Translations under genes and position numbers: made by a program
Shown here: positions 50,961 to 62,389 of the stretch, in pieces
How positions within the stretch are numbered: position 1 is the stretch's first letter
Layout of the letters: each line of letters starts with the position of its first letter
Source: Ascoidea asiatica
Lineage: Eukaryota > Ascomycota > Saccharomycetes > Ascoideales > Ascoideaceae
Reading direction: 5' to 3'
DNA: 64,000 nucleotides
Assembly: GCA_001600695.1 (NCBI GenBank)
Contig: BCKQ01000005.1
Span: 694,593 to 758,592, forward strand
The notes under the pieces: generated by a model
Told to the model about the DNA's origin: nothing
Seen by the model: the letters and a program-made list of their open reading frames with translations, nothing else
The model's database searches: none

Positions 50961-51680
50961 ATAGTGCGTGCACTTTTATCGTAAATATTCTTCTAATACA
51001 GAATTCAAATCCAATGATTAATATTATTATTTATTCATTCATCTTTGTCACTTCCTTGTCATTGGTATGCTACCAAACTGAATATTGTAATAATTCTTCG
51101 TCATACTTTATTGAATTCTTTTTTATTTTTTGTTATTAGTAGACTTCCTTTAATTCAAGGTTTAAATATTTTTAAACCCTTTAAACCTCTCCTTCATAGC
51201 ACTCCCTTTTAGAGAAAAATATTTTCCTTTATTGAAGGTTTTTCTTATGCCCAAATATCTAGCGTGTACGTAGCCAAAAATCATACAATGCATTCATTTT
51301 AATAGAAAATATGAATTGTATTCTTGCTCATTAATGCTGGAAATTTCCTATTTGGTGAATAGTTTCTATACCTAGGCCAATAGTCACAAGAACCCGGCAA
51401 ATAAACAAATTTACTTTCAGTTTTCCCCATCAGATATATTAATATCCTCTTTGGCAAATGTATTATATTTCGGTGGCTTCTATGTAATTGCACAGATATT
51501 GTACAGATGTTGTACAGATAGGAAACAAATATTAATAGACAAGTTGACCAGATTTCATCGAGAACCAATCAGTTTTTTGCAGAGCTTATGCCCATAAAAA
51601 AGGGCTTTTTTGTAGATACTTGAATACTACGGGTAATTATGCTGGAGCGTAAGCATCAGTAAGTTTTAAAACATCGTAAA

Positions 51681-51750
51681 TGGAAACTTGAAAACCGTTT
51701 TGAAATATGTTTTTTACGTCATAATTACTTATTGTAATATCAAGTTTCCA
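51681..51750. repeat. 11-bp perfect inverted repeat
   Basis: TGGAAACTTGA (51681-51691) and TCAAGTTTCCA (51740-51750) are exact complements separated by 48 bases. A smaller dyad, ATTAC-ttatt-GTAAT, lies inside the spacer next to the right arm. Confidence 0.75.
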
Positions 51751-52109
51751 AATGCTTTTTGAAAATCGTTTCTATTCTGGTAATTGGCTTAAAACCTAGT
51801 ATTTATAGCTGGTTTCGATTGATCTAGACCCTTGGTAACCAAAGCATCTTCATACTTAAGTTTTACATTTAAATCATTTTACATCCACGCCCATTTTTGT
51901 CTCAAAATTTTAATTAAAAATTGCGATAATTAAATTTGACTAAAAAAAGTTTTATATTTCTTTGTCATAAATTTTTTTCATTAATATTAAAAATAAATAC
52001 GTTTATCTTTTTCTTACTATTATAATCATCTAGAAGGTCTATAAAAGGAACCAATTATATATGTTTTGTTTTGTCTCAATTAAATTCAGCTAAATTAGTT
52101 TAAGTGATA

Positions 52110-52440
52110 TTTTTTTCTGCGCGGGTTAAAATTTATTGCGCAGCGCTTCGCGTTTTGCTTTAAATTGCGATTACGCGACAACAAAATTGATAGCAGACTG
52201 GTTAGCTAATTTGTGGATTGCAGTAATTTTAACAAATGCCTGCGCGCAATGTTATTCCAAGATTATTTTTTCTGTACCAATTCTTTTGCGGACCTAGAGG
52301 CTGTTACTGCTTATGTGCGTCTAAAAGTGCATTCCGGTTTTTTTACTCTGCATAGCGCGGCGTGGTTAGTTTTTGTTAATGCTTATCCTCATTTCCTTTT
52401 TTGATATCCAGAGCGGATATTCCCGCGTTGCATGTGTCAA
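52110..52440. other. Right GCGC-rich island
   Basis: Six GCGC tetramers lie between 52119 and 52358, including GCGCGC at 52242 and the pair GCGCAGCGC at 52138-52146. It lies about 200-530 bases upstream of the LCCL gene ATG. Confidence 0.6.
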
Positions 52441-52638
52441 CTTCAAAGCCATAATTAGGGGTCTTCTTATATATAAAAAGATACTACCATATCTTATAAA
52501 ATTCTAAAACGTTAGTCTTGCTTTAATATCCTAGCCTCTATCAGTGAAATTAAGTTAAAAAATATACGTACTCTTTATTCACTTTTACTGAAAGAGAAAA
52601 CGTAAATAAATATCACTATAATATACTTTACCACCAAA

Positions 52639-52834
52639 ATGGCTATTATAAATAAAAATGTAGAAGATCAGGAATATGATGATAACCATTTGAATAATGA
52701 TAATAATTACAGTTATAAACTTCACAGCAAAGATGAAAATATAGAGATGCAAAATTTATTACCAAGTTCATCCTCTTACTCCGATTCTTTCAATGTATTA
52801 AATAATACTGATAATAATGATCAAATTGATAACC

Positions 52835-52871
<37 letters not shown>

Positions 52872-54966
52872 TCTTCATCAAAATGATAGTGATCTGAATA
52901 ATAATCCGAGTGACTATTATTCTCCAACAAGCTTTGATGATAATGATTCTATTCATAATCAAGACCCCAATATAGCAGCAAATATTAATCCAGCTTATCA
53001 ATATAACGATGCAAGCTTTGAAAAAAAAAATGCAATTTTCAAATTTTTAATTAAATTATGGTATGGCCCACAATATCAATCTGATTTACCATTTAGTTTA
53101 AAAAATAACTTTTTATTGAAAAATATAGAAAATTTTCCCTACAATTTAAATAAATCAATTTCAAAAAAATTTAAAATCATCTTATTCTTAGTTTATTTAT
53201 TATCTTGGTTATTAATTTTTTATTCTTTGATTAATCCATATTTATCCATTTCTCCAAACTTTATAGATCATTCATATAATAAATTATTAAAAAAAAATAT
53301 ACCTTCATTTTCTTGTTTAGAGCAACATACTTTCTGGAAAGGTAAAAATTCAAAATGTGGTTTAAATGCTGATTTATGTAAACCTCATTCTTTTTCTGAT
53401 TTTGATTCAAATTCAGATTCAATTTCTAGTATTCCTAATAATGAGATAGTATTCAGATGCCCTGCTTTATGTGATAGAGGTAGTTGGACTTATTCTTCAA
53501 TTCCAGTTGGTGATCAAAATATAAAATATAGAGGATATTTTATAGGAGGAGGAAGAATTCTGAATGAAAAAAATAGCAAAAAAGATGATGAAATATTAAC
53601 TAATCCTTATAGAGCGGATTCATTTCCTTGTGGAGCTGCTGTACACGCTGGACTTGTATCTCCTTTATTTGGGGGATGTGTCAGAGCTTCTTTCATAGGT
53701 TCTCAATCTAAATTTTCTTCCGCCAATGGTTTTTATAATTCAATCGATGATTCAATTTCTTTCGATTCTTTTTTCCCATCCTCATTTATATTCAAAAACT
53801 TACCTTCTCAAATCCATGGTTGTCATGATCCAAGATTTTTGATATTATTTGTTAATTTTTTTTTTGGGTTTATAATAATATATCTTTGTAATAATCCTGT
53901 TTATAGTTATTGGGCAGTTTCAATTGCAGCATTTTGGACAATTACCTTAACCCTAGACCCCCCTTTAATCGTTAATCCAACAGATTCTGAAAGTAAAGCA
54001 ACTTTGGTATCAATGAGTTTTCAGAGACTCTTACCATTAGGATTTGTTTTATACACTCTTTGGCACATAGCAATTTCAAAAACTTTATCAAGAGCTTCTT
54101 CGCCTTTAGGTAGAGCTTTTATATGGTATCCTTTATTTTGGCTAGGTGCTCTGAATAATATCACATTCGATAGACTTCCCGTTGATAGACTTACAATCAA
54201 GGATTTGAAAGAACAGCCAGGTTCAATAGCTGCTGTAGGTTCTATTATTTCTGTTATTGCCATTGGAATTGTTATTCAAGCATATACTTTATGGAAATCA
54301 GGTCGCTTCAAAAAATATTTATCAATTTATCTTCTATTTGTATTTGCTTTAATTTTCTTTGCAAATTTATCTGGACTTACTTTAAGAATTCATCATTATA
54401 TTTTAGGAATTTTATTAATTCCTGGGACTGCAACAAGAAACTTTTCTGCTTTAATGTTTCAAGGTTTATTATTAGGACTAGTTCTTTCTGGAGTGGGAAG
54501 ATGGAATTTTGCTTCCATTGTAGAAACTTCAACAGCTCTTAGAAGATCAGATCCTTCTGATTTATTGGAATTAAGACCACCAAATGATATGAACTTCAAC
54601 AATGAAACAAGAATTCTTCACTGGCAAAACTCTACTGATGAATCAAGCTCTTCCGGGAATATTCTATCAACTCGAAGTGCTTCCCTAGATGCTTATTCTT
54701 TATTGATAAATGATATTGAACGATTTAGAGGAATTGATGTATCAATTGATATTCAAAATCTAATAGATCAAAATGATGAGTTAAAGAGATTGGTGAAAGA
54801 AGAATTCGAGGAAAATAAAGATGAAAATGGGGACATTACTCTTTATTTGAGAGTTGCAAAGTCATCTTCTAAAATTAATGTGGATAAAACTGGGGATTAT
54901 TCAAAAGCTGCAATTTTAAGATGGCCGAGTGGAATTTTCGTTCCTCCAGCTGTTGGTGTTACATGA
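52639..54966 (+). CDS. LCCL-domain polytopic membrane protein
   Basis: 775 residues from the ATG at 52639. The N-tail is Asp/Asn-rich with a poly-Asn run. A hydrophobic segment (FKIILFLVYLLSWLLIFYSL, near 179-198) precedes an extracytoplasmic region. An LCCL domain lies near 270-360, with CPALCDRGSWTYSS near 275-288 and the characteristic FPCGAAVHAGLVSPLFGGCV near 333-352, which holds paired cysteines. At least seven hydrophobic helices follow, between about 395 and 625, then a cytosolic tail. Fungal LCCL membrane proteins of this type are widespread but have no settled function; the LCCL fold may bind lipid or carbohydrate. I know no S. cerevisiae gene with this domain, so the symbol is blank. 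Confidence 0.85.
52837..52869. repeat. Trinucleotide (AAT)n tract coding poly-Asn
   Basis: About 11 AAT triplets in the LCCL gene encode poly-Asn near residues 67-77. Seen directly. Confidence 0.85.
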
Positions 54967-55419
54967 TTTGATTTGATTCAATATGCAATATTGGAAACCT
55001 TTACTGTAGATAATGACATTGTTTTTCTTGTTTTCAATCATTTTTTTTTTCTATGCATTTTTATATTGTCTTCAGACTTTTTTTGGATCTTTTTGATATA
55101 TAACTTTTCTTACCCATTTTCTTTTTATATGCATTTATAGGTGCTTGAACACTTTTTTCATTCTTTCTTCAAAACTTTCTTTGATATCTACAACATATTA
55201 TACATAGTAACGATTTTCAGACAAGTAGTCGATCTTAAAAACTATGAAAAACTTTCGAATGACTATGGAATTCTGTTATTTTCAATTTAAAGAAATAGGT
55301 TGCGATAGCCATGTTACATAACTAGTTAATTTTTCTTTTGAAAAAGGGAAATTAGTGTATTTTTATTTTTTTTTTATATAATTGAAAAAGTCGAAAAAGT
55401 CTTTGGAAATTTCGAAAAA
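54967..55419. other. Convergent intergenic region
   Basis: AT-rich 3' regions of the LCCL gene and SEC13, with poly-T runs. Nothing else was seen. Confidence 0.55.
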
Positions 55420-56500
55420 TTATTGGTCGACTTCTCCAGCACTTTCCCAAGTACCAGTTAAATTTTCTTTCCATACAGTTACTTTGCTATCTGCACTAGA
55501 AACAGCTAAGACATTACCAGAAAAAGACCAACTAACTTTCCAGCATATGTCAGGAAATTTATCTTCTGTCAATAAGGTTTTAATCCAAGGACCTTGATTA
55601 TTTTCTTGGGTCCAAACAATTACAGTTTTATCTTGAGAGGCTGAAGCAATATATGATTTTATTAATGATGATGGAGACCATGCTACGTCTCTAATCCAAT
55701 CTTTATGACCTTCAAGTGATGCTTCCAAATCATAGGCCTTAGAGTTTTCATTATAAGCCCAAACTTTTACAAGATTATCACATCCTCCAGTTACAAATCT
55801 TCTTATTTGACTAGATGGTGTACCTCCTGGAGATGTAACATCTGAACCAGAAAAAGAAACAGGCGCCCAGGAGGCAGAATTAACCCCTGATTTATGAGCT
55901 TCAAATGCGGTATGGCTGATTGTTCCATCTTCTTTGAATTGAACTATAGAAACTTGTCCATCAGAAGATGCACATAATAATAAAGCACCATATTCATGAG
56001 GAGCCCAAGAAATGCTATTTACAGAAGCCTTGTGTACAGTGTGCTTAGCAATACAACTCCATTTATTACCATCTTCTCTCCAAATTAAAACTTTTCCATC
56101 ATATGAACATGAAGCAAGAATAACACCAAACTTAGGATGAGCCCAACTAACTTGCCAAACAGGACCTTCATGAGCTCTCAATGTTTCTATTAATTTTTGA
56201 TTATCTCCATCTACTTCGAATATTTTTATGGTTTTATCTGAAGAACATGTTGCTAAACGTTTTCCATAATAATCTAAAGATGCATCATGCTTTATAAAAA
56301 AAAAAATTATTTTAAAATTAGTATTTATCCAGTGATTTATATAAATCATTTCAAATAACTCCAATTTATTGTAATTCTATCATTTTTGAAAATTACTTAC
56401 AATTATATCTTCGTGTGCGTTTGTTATTACAGTCTAAATTCTGGTTAGTATTTTTCATAAATTGATAAATTTCCTTCCGCCCATAATTGTTACTTACCAT
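55420..56500 (-). CDS. SEC13: Sec13, WD-repeat protein of COPII coat and nuclear pore, two introns
   Basis: Exons 56498-56500 (the ATG alone), 56401-56433 (33 nt) and 55420-56289 give 301 residues, against 297 in S. cerevisiae. Intron 1 (56434-56497, 64 nt) has GTAAGT, TACTAAC and TTTAG; intron 2 (56290-56400, 111 nt) has GTAAGT, a TACTAAT branch and a long poly-T before AAAG. The spliced N-terminus [20 protein letters not shown] matches the Sec13 start. Six WD blades follow, with [45 protein letters not shown] and [14 protein letters not shown]. Sec13 pairs with Sec31 in the outer COPII cage, with Nup145C/Nup84 at the pore and in SEACAT. The long 3' exon lacks an ATG start without these small exons. 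Confidence 0.96.
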
Positions 56501-57048
56501 TTCAAAAAGCTCTTTAACCAATTACAAATAATAACCCCCAATATTTTATTAGATTTTTCCAATTAATTATGAAAGGTTGTTTGAAATATAATTATTTTGA
56601 TAGTTTAAAGACACGAATTAATTTGAAATTCAATTAAGATTTGAAGCTCTGAGCGGATGTTGAAGAAACTAATCTCAAGTCACGTTATCATGAATAACTT
56701 TGTTATTTACACTTTTAGGTCTTTATCGCTAAATTAATTAAAAGTGTCTAACGGTCCTAGGATTGAGAAGATGGGATAAAACTATTCTATTTACACTCCG
56801 AATTAATAACTTACTTCAAAGCTACTAAATAAAATAAGCATATCTTTAGTTAATAATGTTGATAGCTCTTTCTTAAGACAATTGAAAGCTATTTACCAGA
56901 GGAAAAATAGAAGAAAATTAACATAAAAAATTTGTTAAAATTAACTAGAGAACAATTACATTTCTTTTCAAAAAAAAAGAGAAATAAAAAAAAAAAATGC
57001 TCTAAAATAGTTGTTTAGCTTAACTAATTTTCAAAAAAAATGAATAAA
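56501..57048. other. SEC13 promoter / HRD3 3' region
   Basis: AT-rich with poly-A tracts near the HRD3 stop and a mildly GC-richer stretch at about 56645-56780. No gene or repeat was recognised. Confidence 0.55.
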
Positions 57049-59830
57049 TTAAATAGGTAGGACCATAAAGTTAAATTGAAAGTCTGCCTGCATCCCTCCC
57101 ATCCGTGGTTGAAGTTGAGGTGGCCTTATATTTCTATTTCCATCATTTGGGTTTTGACCTCGGCGTTCTCTTTCTCTTCTCATTCGTCGTTGAGCTATTA
57201 CATGAAGCAAATAAACGATTGTCAATACCATAATAAAGAATCCAATTAATATCATATCATCGTAATCATCCAAACCTTCTTCCTCACTTGAAGTCTGTAG
57301 TTTTGGATCGCTACTTTCTGGAACAGTTTTTTTTGTTTCTATGTTTCCAAATTCGGATCCTGTAAAACGAGCTCTGAATAGCATTTTTATACATTCAATC
57401 CAACCTTTTTTCTTAACTTCTTCAAAATCATTCTCATTCAAATAAAGATTAGAGTTATCTCCCTTAGAAAACTTCCCAATAAATCTATAGATATATGATT
57501 TGATATTGAGTTTAAATAAAGATAATTCAATTGCTATAGAAGCTTTTTTGTTTACTAATTCATAATATCTTTTAGCAAGGTGAAAATCTTTATGTACCCC
57601 AATACCGTTCTCATACATATAACCTAAATTCCAATTTGCCTGACTAGAATGCTTATTTGAAGCAACCTGATAGCATGATGCAGCTCTTTTGAAGTTTTCT
57701 TGACTAAAATAATCTTCATAAGAGATTTTAGAGCTTTCAGTGACATTTAGATCAATGGATTTTCTTAATAGATCATAATAATACATATCCCCTAATAAAA
57801 CCGTCGAATCAATATTATATTGCCTAGATGATTTGGTAAGATAGTTGAGAGCAGCTAGTATACGCTCTTTAGTTTCCTTTGGGTGATTGTAAAGCTTTGT
57901 AGAAAGTCTGTATAAAATATAAGAAACAGATGCTTGAGCTACTTCAAATCCTTGCTCTGCATCCATAGAATACCCTATTAATGCTAAACCATGATTTCCA
58001 CCTATTAATTGATGAAAGCTAAATTCAAGATGAGATGTGAATGGTTCTAATTTCTCTAAAAATGCTTTATAAATCACAACATTATCATCGATAGAATCTT
58101 TATCATTGAAATTCCTTTCATATAATTGGCCTAGTAAATAAATTGATTCAATTTTACCTGAATATGATGACTTTCTCACTAGCTCGAAAATGGAAGCTTC
58201 ATTAATAGACTCCTTTTCTTTGGATAATACAATTCTATCTTCTTCTTCAGTTTTAACAATCTGATATAATGAATCCAAATATAAACGACCTAAATTTAAG
58301 CTTGCTCCATCATGAGATTTAGAAGCAGCTTTGAAATAATCAACTGCTTTCTTTAAATCAGGTTTTTCCAAGCCTAATCCAAAATTATATATAAGACCAA
58401 GGTCATTTAAAACTTCTCCAAAATTAACTAGTTCTCTAGATTTGTTTAACCAATTGAATGCCTCGGTAAAATTTTGATCAACTCCTTCACCGCGTAAATA
58501 CATATGACCAACATTAAACATACACTTTCCAATAAAGTGAAGTTCCAATGATTTTTCACTTGACATTCGTTTTTTCATTTTTTCCTTTTCATCCCTTGAT
58601 AAATTGAAACGTTCCATATTACTCCTAAAACCTTCATAGGAACACTCATAGGCATATCTAAAAGCATCATCAAAATTTCTTTCATTCAAATAATCGCCTT
58701 CATAGGCAGTCTTTGAGCTATAATAATAATGTATATATTTATGCCTACTTGGATCAATATTAAATTCATTTAGTAAATTTTTGTTATAAACATTTGAAAC
58801 TTTTCTATTAATTGAAGAAGGAAGTTCATATGCTCCATTTGCATTAAGATAATTACTATCACCCAGTTTAGAAACGGAAGAAAATTTATTAAAATCGGCA
58901 ACTCGAAGGGAAAAACTCTCTATGTTAACTCCGCCAATTGAAGTATATGGCTCGACATATTTTTGGAAAGCAATTTTTGATGCCAATGAATAGTAATATA
59001 ATGCAGTATTTGAATTTTGTTCCACACTAATTCCCATAAAATACCTATATCCCATTACCATAAGAGATTTAATATCTCCAAATTCAAGTCCCGCAACGTT
59101 AAAATATAAATTTGCTTTGGCTTGATTAATTGATAATTCTCCAAAAATTCCAGTACTATACATGTAACCTAACATATAATAAGCATTTGCATTTGGATTT
59201 ATCTCTATTAATTTTTTATAATATTTTAAAGAATTAGTATAATTTACTGGGAAAGAATAATTTCCATAAAAATTTATTTCTGCCAAAGTTTGTAAACTTT
59301 TGGGATTGTTTAATTTAGCAGATTCTACAAGTAAATCGTTCACTTTTTTTTGATTATCTGTAAAAAAGTAATGGCTTGAACCTAGTTTTGATAATTCCCG
59401 GGGAGGTATATCTATTATGATATTCTCAACTTGCCCATATAAATGCAAATTTCTTCTCTTTAGTTCTATGTTTGGCCATTGAGGATTATCCTTAAATCCT
59501 ATCGAAGAAAATTTATCACCCTTCAATATTTGAATAGCTTGATTATATAATTGCTGAGAATAATTTGCAGTATTGATATCAAGATTTAAGTTCCCTTGTT
59601 CGGAAAAAAAATATTGGGATTTCGTATCTAAAGCATCTTGAAGAAAGTTTTGATTTTTCAATTCCTGAAAGCACTGAGTGATATTTATAAAAGTTAAAAA
59701 AAATGGAACTAGAAGGAAAAAAAGAAAAATTAGTTAGTTGATTTGACCTTTAAATAATAATAACCAATCGGTCAAGTGAATGAATTGTAAATAAGAACAT
59801 ACTGTGCTTGAAAAAATTATAAAAATGCAT
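57049..59830 (-). CDS. HRD3: Hrd3/SEL1L subunit of the ERAD ubiquitin ligase, one intron
   Basis: Exons 59803-59830 and 57049-59708 give 895 residues, against 833 in S. cerevisiae. The 94-nt intron (59709-59802) has GTATGT, an AACTAAC branch and a pyrimidine tract ending in TTCTAG. The spliced N-terminus, MHFYNFFKHIPFFLTFINIT, is a hydrophobic signal peptide; without the 28-nt first exon the signal and start codon are lost. SEL1 repeats run through the lumenal part (for example AYYMLGYMYSTGIFG, NVGHMYLRGEGVDQNFTEAF, NWNLGYMYENGIGVHKDFHLAKRYYEL), with several N-glycosylation sequons. One transmembrane helix (MILIGFFIMVLTIVYLLHVI) lies near 825-844, before a basic cytosolic tail. Hrd3 recruits misfolded glycoproteins, with Yos9, to the Hrd1 ligase. 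Confidence 0.93.
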
Positions 59831-60403
59831 TGGATAACTCTAAGACTTTGTTCTGATAACTTATTTTATGAGCAAAGAAAGGTGCTTTCTAATTCTAGAT
59901 TGGTTCTATTAAAAGTCTTATTCGACAGAAAGAAAATACAAATAATCCATGAAAATATGAATAAAAAATACAAATACTTTTATTAATGAAAACTAATTAT
60001 CTAAACCAGATTTATGATAAAATAACAATATCAACTAGCTGCAGCTAGATAATACTCGAGTAACTTTACATTTTTATTAACACCTTGGCCGATTATCCGA
60101 TTAAAATAATGGCTAACCAAAACTTTTGACGATTCCGTTGAAGTTATCAATGGTTTCTTGAAGGCCTAGAATATTGCGCAGTATCTTGTGCACGGTACGA
60201 GAAAAATAGCGTGAACTCGTAACGGTTACTTGTTGAGCCAACGCAATACTGCACTGTGGAGGTCAAATATTACGTAACGTTGTTGGTGTACGGAGTGGAG
60301 GTTAATAAAATATTCATAATATTTACGATATTTTTTTGACATTCAAAATAAGTTTATAAGTTAATGCAATGACCGTTCAAATGAAATTCAATATTCATTT
60401 AAA
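59831..60403. other. HRD3 promoter / PNP1 3' region
   Basis: A GC-richer core at about 60050-60300 includes GCAGTAT (60178-60184) and its complement ATACTGC (60246-60252), and a TTACGTAA palindrome near 60271-60278. A small open frame at 59804-59986 overlaps HRD3 exon 1 on the other strand and is not a gene. Confidence 0.5.
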
Positions 60404-61492
60404 TCAAAGTTCATTTACAGTAGACTTGATAAGAATCTGAACATCTTTTGCAGCTTCATCGGCAGTTTCTAAAACCTCTTTATGACTTGCTTTTCCAGCA
60501 TCTATGGAAATAGGATTTTCATCAAAAGCACTAGCTGGCTTATCACTGACACCAGAGTTGGTAATCAAACTTAAGGCTAATACTTTCATTCCACAGTGTC
60601 TTGCAATTATAATTTCAGGAACTGTACTCATTCCAACAGCATCACAACCTGATGTTCTTAAAAATCTCACTTCAGCTCTTGATTCAAAAGTGGGTCCGGA
60701 AACAAAAGCATAAACACCTTCATGGATTGATCTTTTGATATTATTTTTTATAACTTGTTGGAAAAAAAGTTTTCTTAAGGATAGATCATAAGCATCAGAA
60801 AGAGGAACAAACCTTGGGCCAAATTCTTCTAAATTAGGACCTCTAAGTGGATGATAACCACTTAATCCTGGGAAATTTATATGATCATTTATGATCATTA
60901 AATCACCAGGAACGTAAGAAGAGTTGACCCCACCAGCTGCATTTGTAACAATCATTGAAGATACACCCAACAAACGAGCAACTCTTATAGGAAATGTAGC
61001 TTCTGAAAGTTCATATCCTTCATAAAAACTTTATTTTTTCATTTACCTACTGTCAGTACTAAATAATTACCTTAATTATTAGAATTAATTTGAAAAGAAA
61101 ATAAGAAAACTTACTGTAATCTCCCAACCATGCACATTACAGGAACTTTATTTTCACCTATAAGACCAAAAAGTAATTTACCATTATGTCCAGGGACTTA
61201 ATATAGTAAAAAAAAAAAAGTAAAAAAAATATTATGTTAAAACCAAAATGATTTATTGACCAAGTTTAAGTAAGATAAAGTGAATATTTTACATACCAGT
61301 TGACGTCTTGAATCCAGGAATATCAGCATAAGAAATCTCAGAAGAAATTTCTTTATCAATGATATCAGCAATTCCTCCCAATCCAGAACCACAAATAATA
61401 AGGACTTTTGGATTTTGGAGTTCCAAAGGTAATATCGATGATAATTTCGATTTGGCATTAGTCAAAGATTCTAAATAATTAGAAGAAATCAT
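60404..61492 (-). CDS. PNP1: Purine nucleoside phosphorylase, two introns
   Basis: Exons 61297-61492, 61115-61196 and 60404-61028 give 300 residues, against 311 in S. cerevisiae. Intron 1 (61197-61296, 100 nt) has GTATGT; intron 2 (61029-61114, 86 nt) has GTAAGT and a TACTGAC branch variant. Splicing restores STVPGHNGKLLFGLIGENKV and the catalytic GRLHFYEGYELSEATFP segment, whose His spans the second junction. Motifs in order: the phosphate-binding ICGSGLGG near residues 33-40, GRLHFYEG near 88-95, VTNAAGGV, the HPLRGPN loop, FVSGPTFESRAEVRFLR, AVGMSTVPE and TNSGVSDKP. The enzyme splits inosine and guanosine with phosphate to base plus ribose-1-P in the cytosol and feeds the pentose phosphomutase Pgm3, also in this window. 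Confidence 0.95.
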
Positions 61493-62244
61493 TGTAAAAT
61501 GAAAATTATTAAATGAAAACGATGCAAAATTATTAGCTTTTTGTTCATTTATTGAAAAGATTGTATTCTTTTCATTCTAAATCTGTCAGAAATTCGACAA
61601 GAGATAAGAAAAATAAATAATAATAGATGGTAAAATAAATGTGTGGTCAAGCTTTGATTGAAATGCACGAAGAAGTATTCCGATAGCACTTCCAAGAAGT
61701 CGGTCTCCAATTTGGTTTTTTGGATAAATATTGATTACGTAAATACTTTAATGATGGGAAATTTTTATTTGCTGTTGGAATCAAGTCAATTATTTTTTAA
61801 TCAAAATGTAACAAGTTTATGGAAATATTTCAATCACTTAGGTAAGTACTCTAGAAAAACAAGATTTTATTGACTTTTAGATATTAAAATCGACCGATAA
61901 ATTCCAAACAAGAATCTATTTCTTTTACAAAAATATCTGAACTTAAAATTGTAAAAACCCAAACTTTCAAAAAGATCAAAAAAAAATGATATAAACAACC
62001 ATAAATATAATTTTAAATGAAAATGAAATAAAAATTCTAAAGATATAACTTGAGATATTTAGATGTTTAATCAACGCATTCAACAAAAAAATCTGTAAGC
62101 TTTTAGACTATACGTAGAAATGAACTTGATATAATCTAGGTAGAACAATGCTCTAACTCGAACCCAAAAAGAAAATAAGATAACTGAAGTAAAAAACAAT
62201 CAGATTGAATAATTCAAATTATCTAATTTTCGAAGTCCCCAAAT

Positions 62245-62252
62245 CTAGGGCT
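62245..62252. promoter_or_regulatory. CTAGGGCT motif, copy 1 (Tbf1-like)
   Basis: One mismatch from the TTAGGGYT form of the Tbf1 site, which controls ribosomal-protein genes in many yeasts. About 400 bases upstream of the RPS24 ATG. Function is inferred. Confidence 0.35.
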
Positions 62253-62376
62253 TTAATATGTATCGTGATTATAGCTGTACTGTGACTGTTTTTTCTATAA
62301 TTGAAAAAGTTTGAAGAGCGATAAGGATGCTTGAGTGATTACCATTACGTTATGAGCACCTAAATATAGACATCAC

Positions 62377-62384
62377 CTAGGGCT
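62377..62384. promoter_or_regulatory. CTAGGGCT motif, copy 2 (Tbf1-like)
   Basis: Identical octamer in the same orientation as copy 1, about 265 bases upstream of the RPS24 ATG, inside the GC-rich block. Confidence 0.38.
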
Positions 62385-62389
62385 CTCCT

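Larger units (their letters stand above)
49980..52638. other. 2.66-kb divergent intergenic region with paired GC islands
   Basis: The longest gene-free stretch in the window, between the phosphatase and the LCCL gene, which diverge from it. Two GCGC-dense islands (about 50620-50960 and 52110-52440) flank about 1.1 kb of AT-rich DNA that holds an 11-bp inverted repeat. Three short frames (50945-51139 +, 51299-51568 -, 52213-52404 +) have no recognisable content. No tRNA, LTR or transposase was found. It could be an unusually long regulatory region, a non-coding RNA locus, an origin or a centromere; the sequence alone does not decide. Confidence 0.55.

Noticed and set aside
50945-52404. Small open frames at 50945-51139, 51299-51568 and 52213-52404 as genes
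   Set aside because: No recognisable domain, no yeast-like codon bias and no splice signals linking them; lengths are expected by chance.
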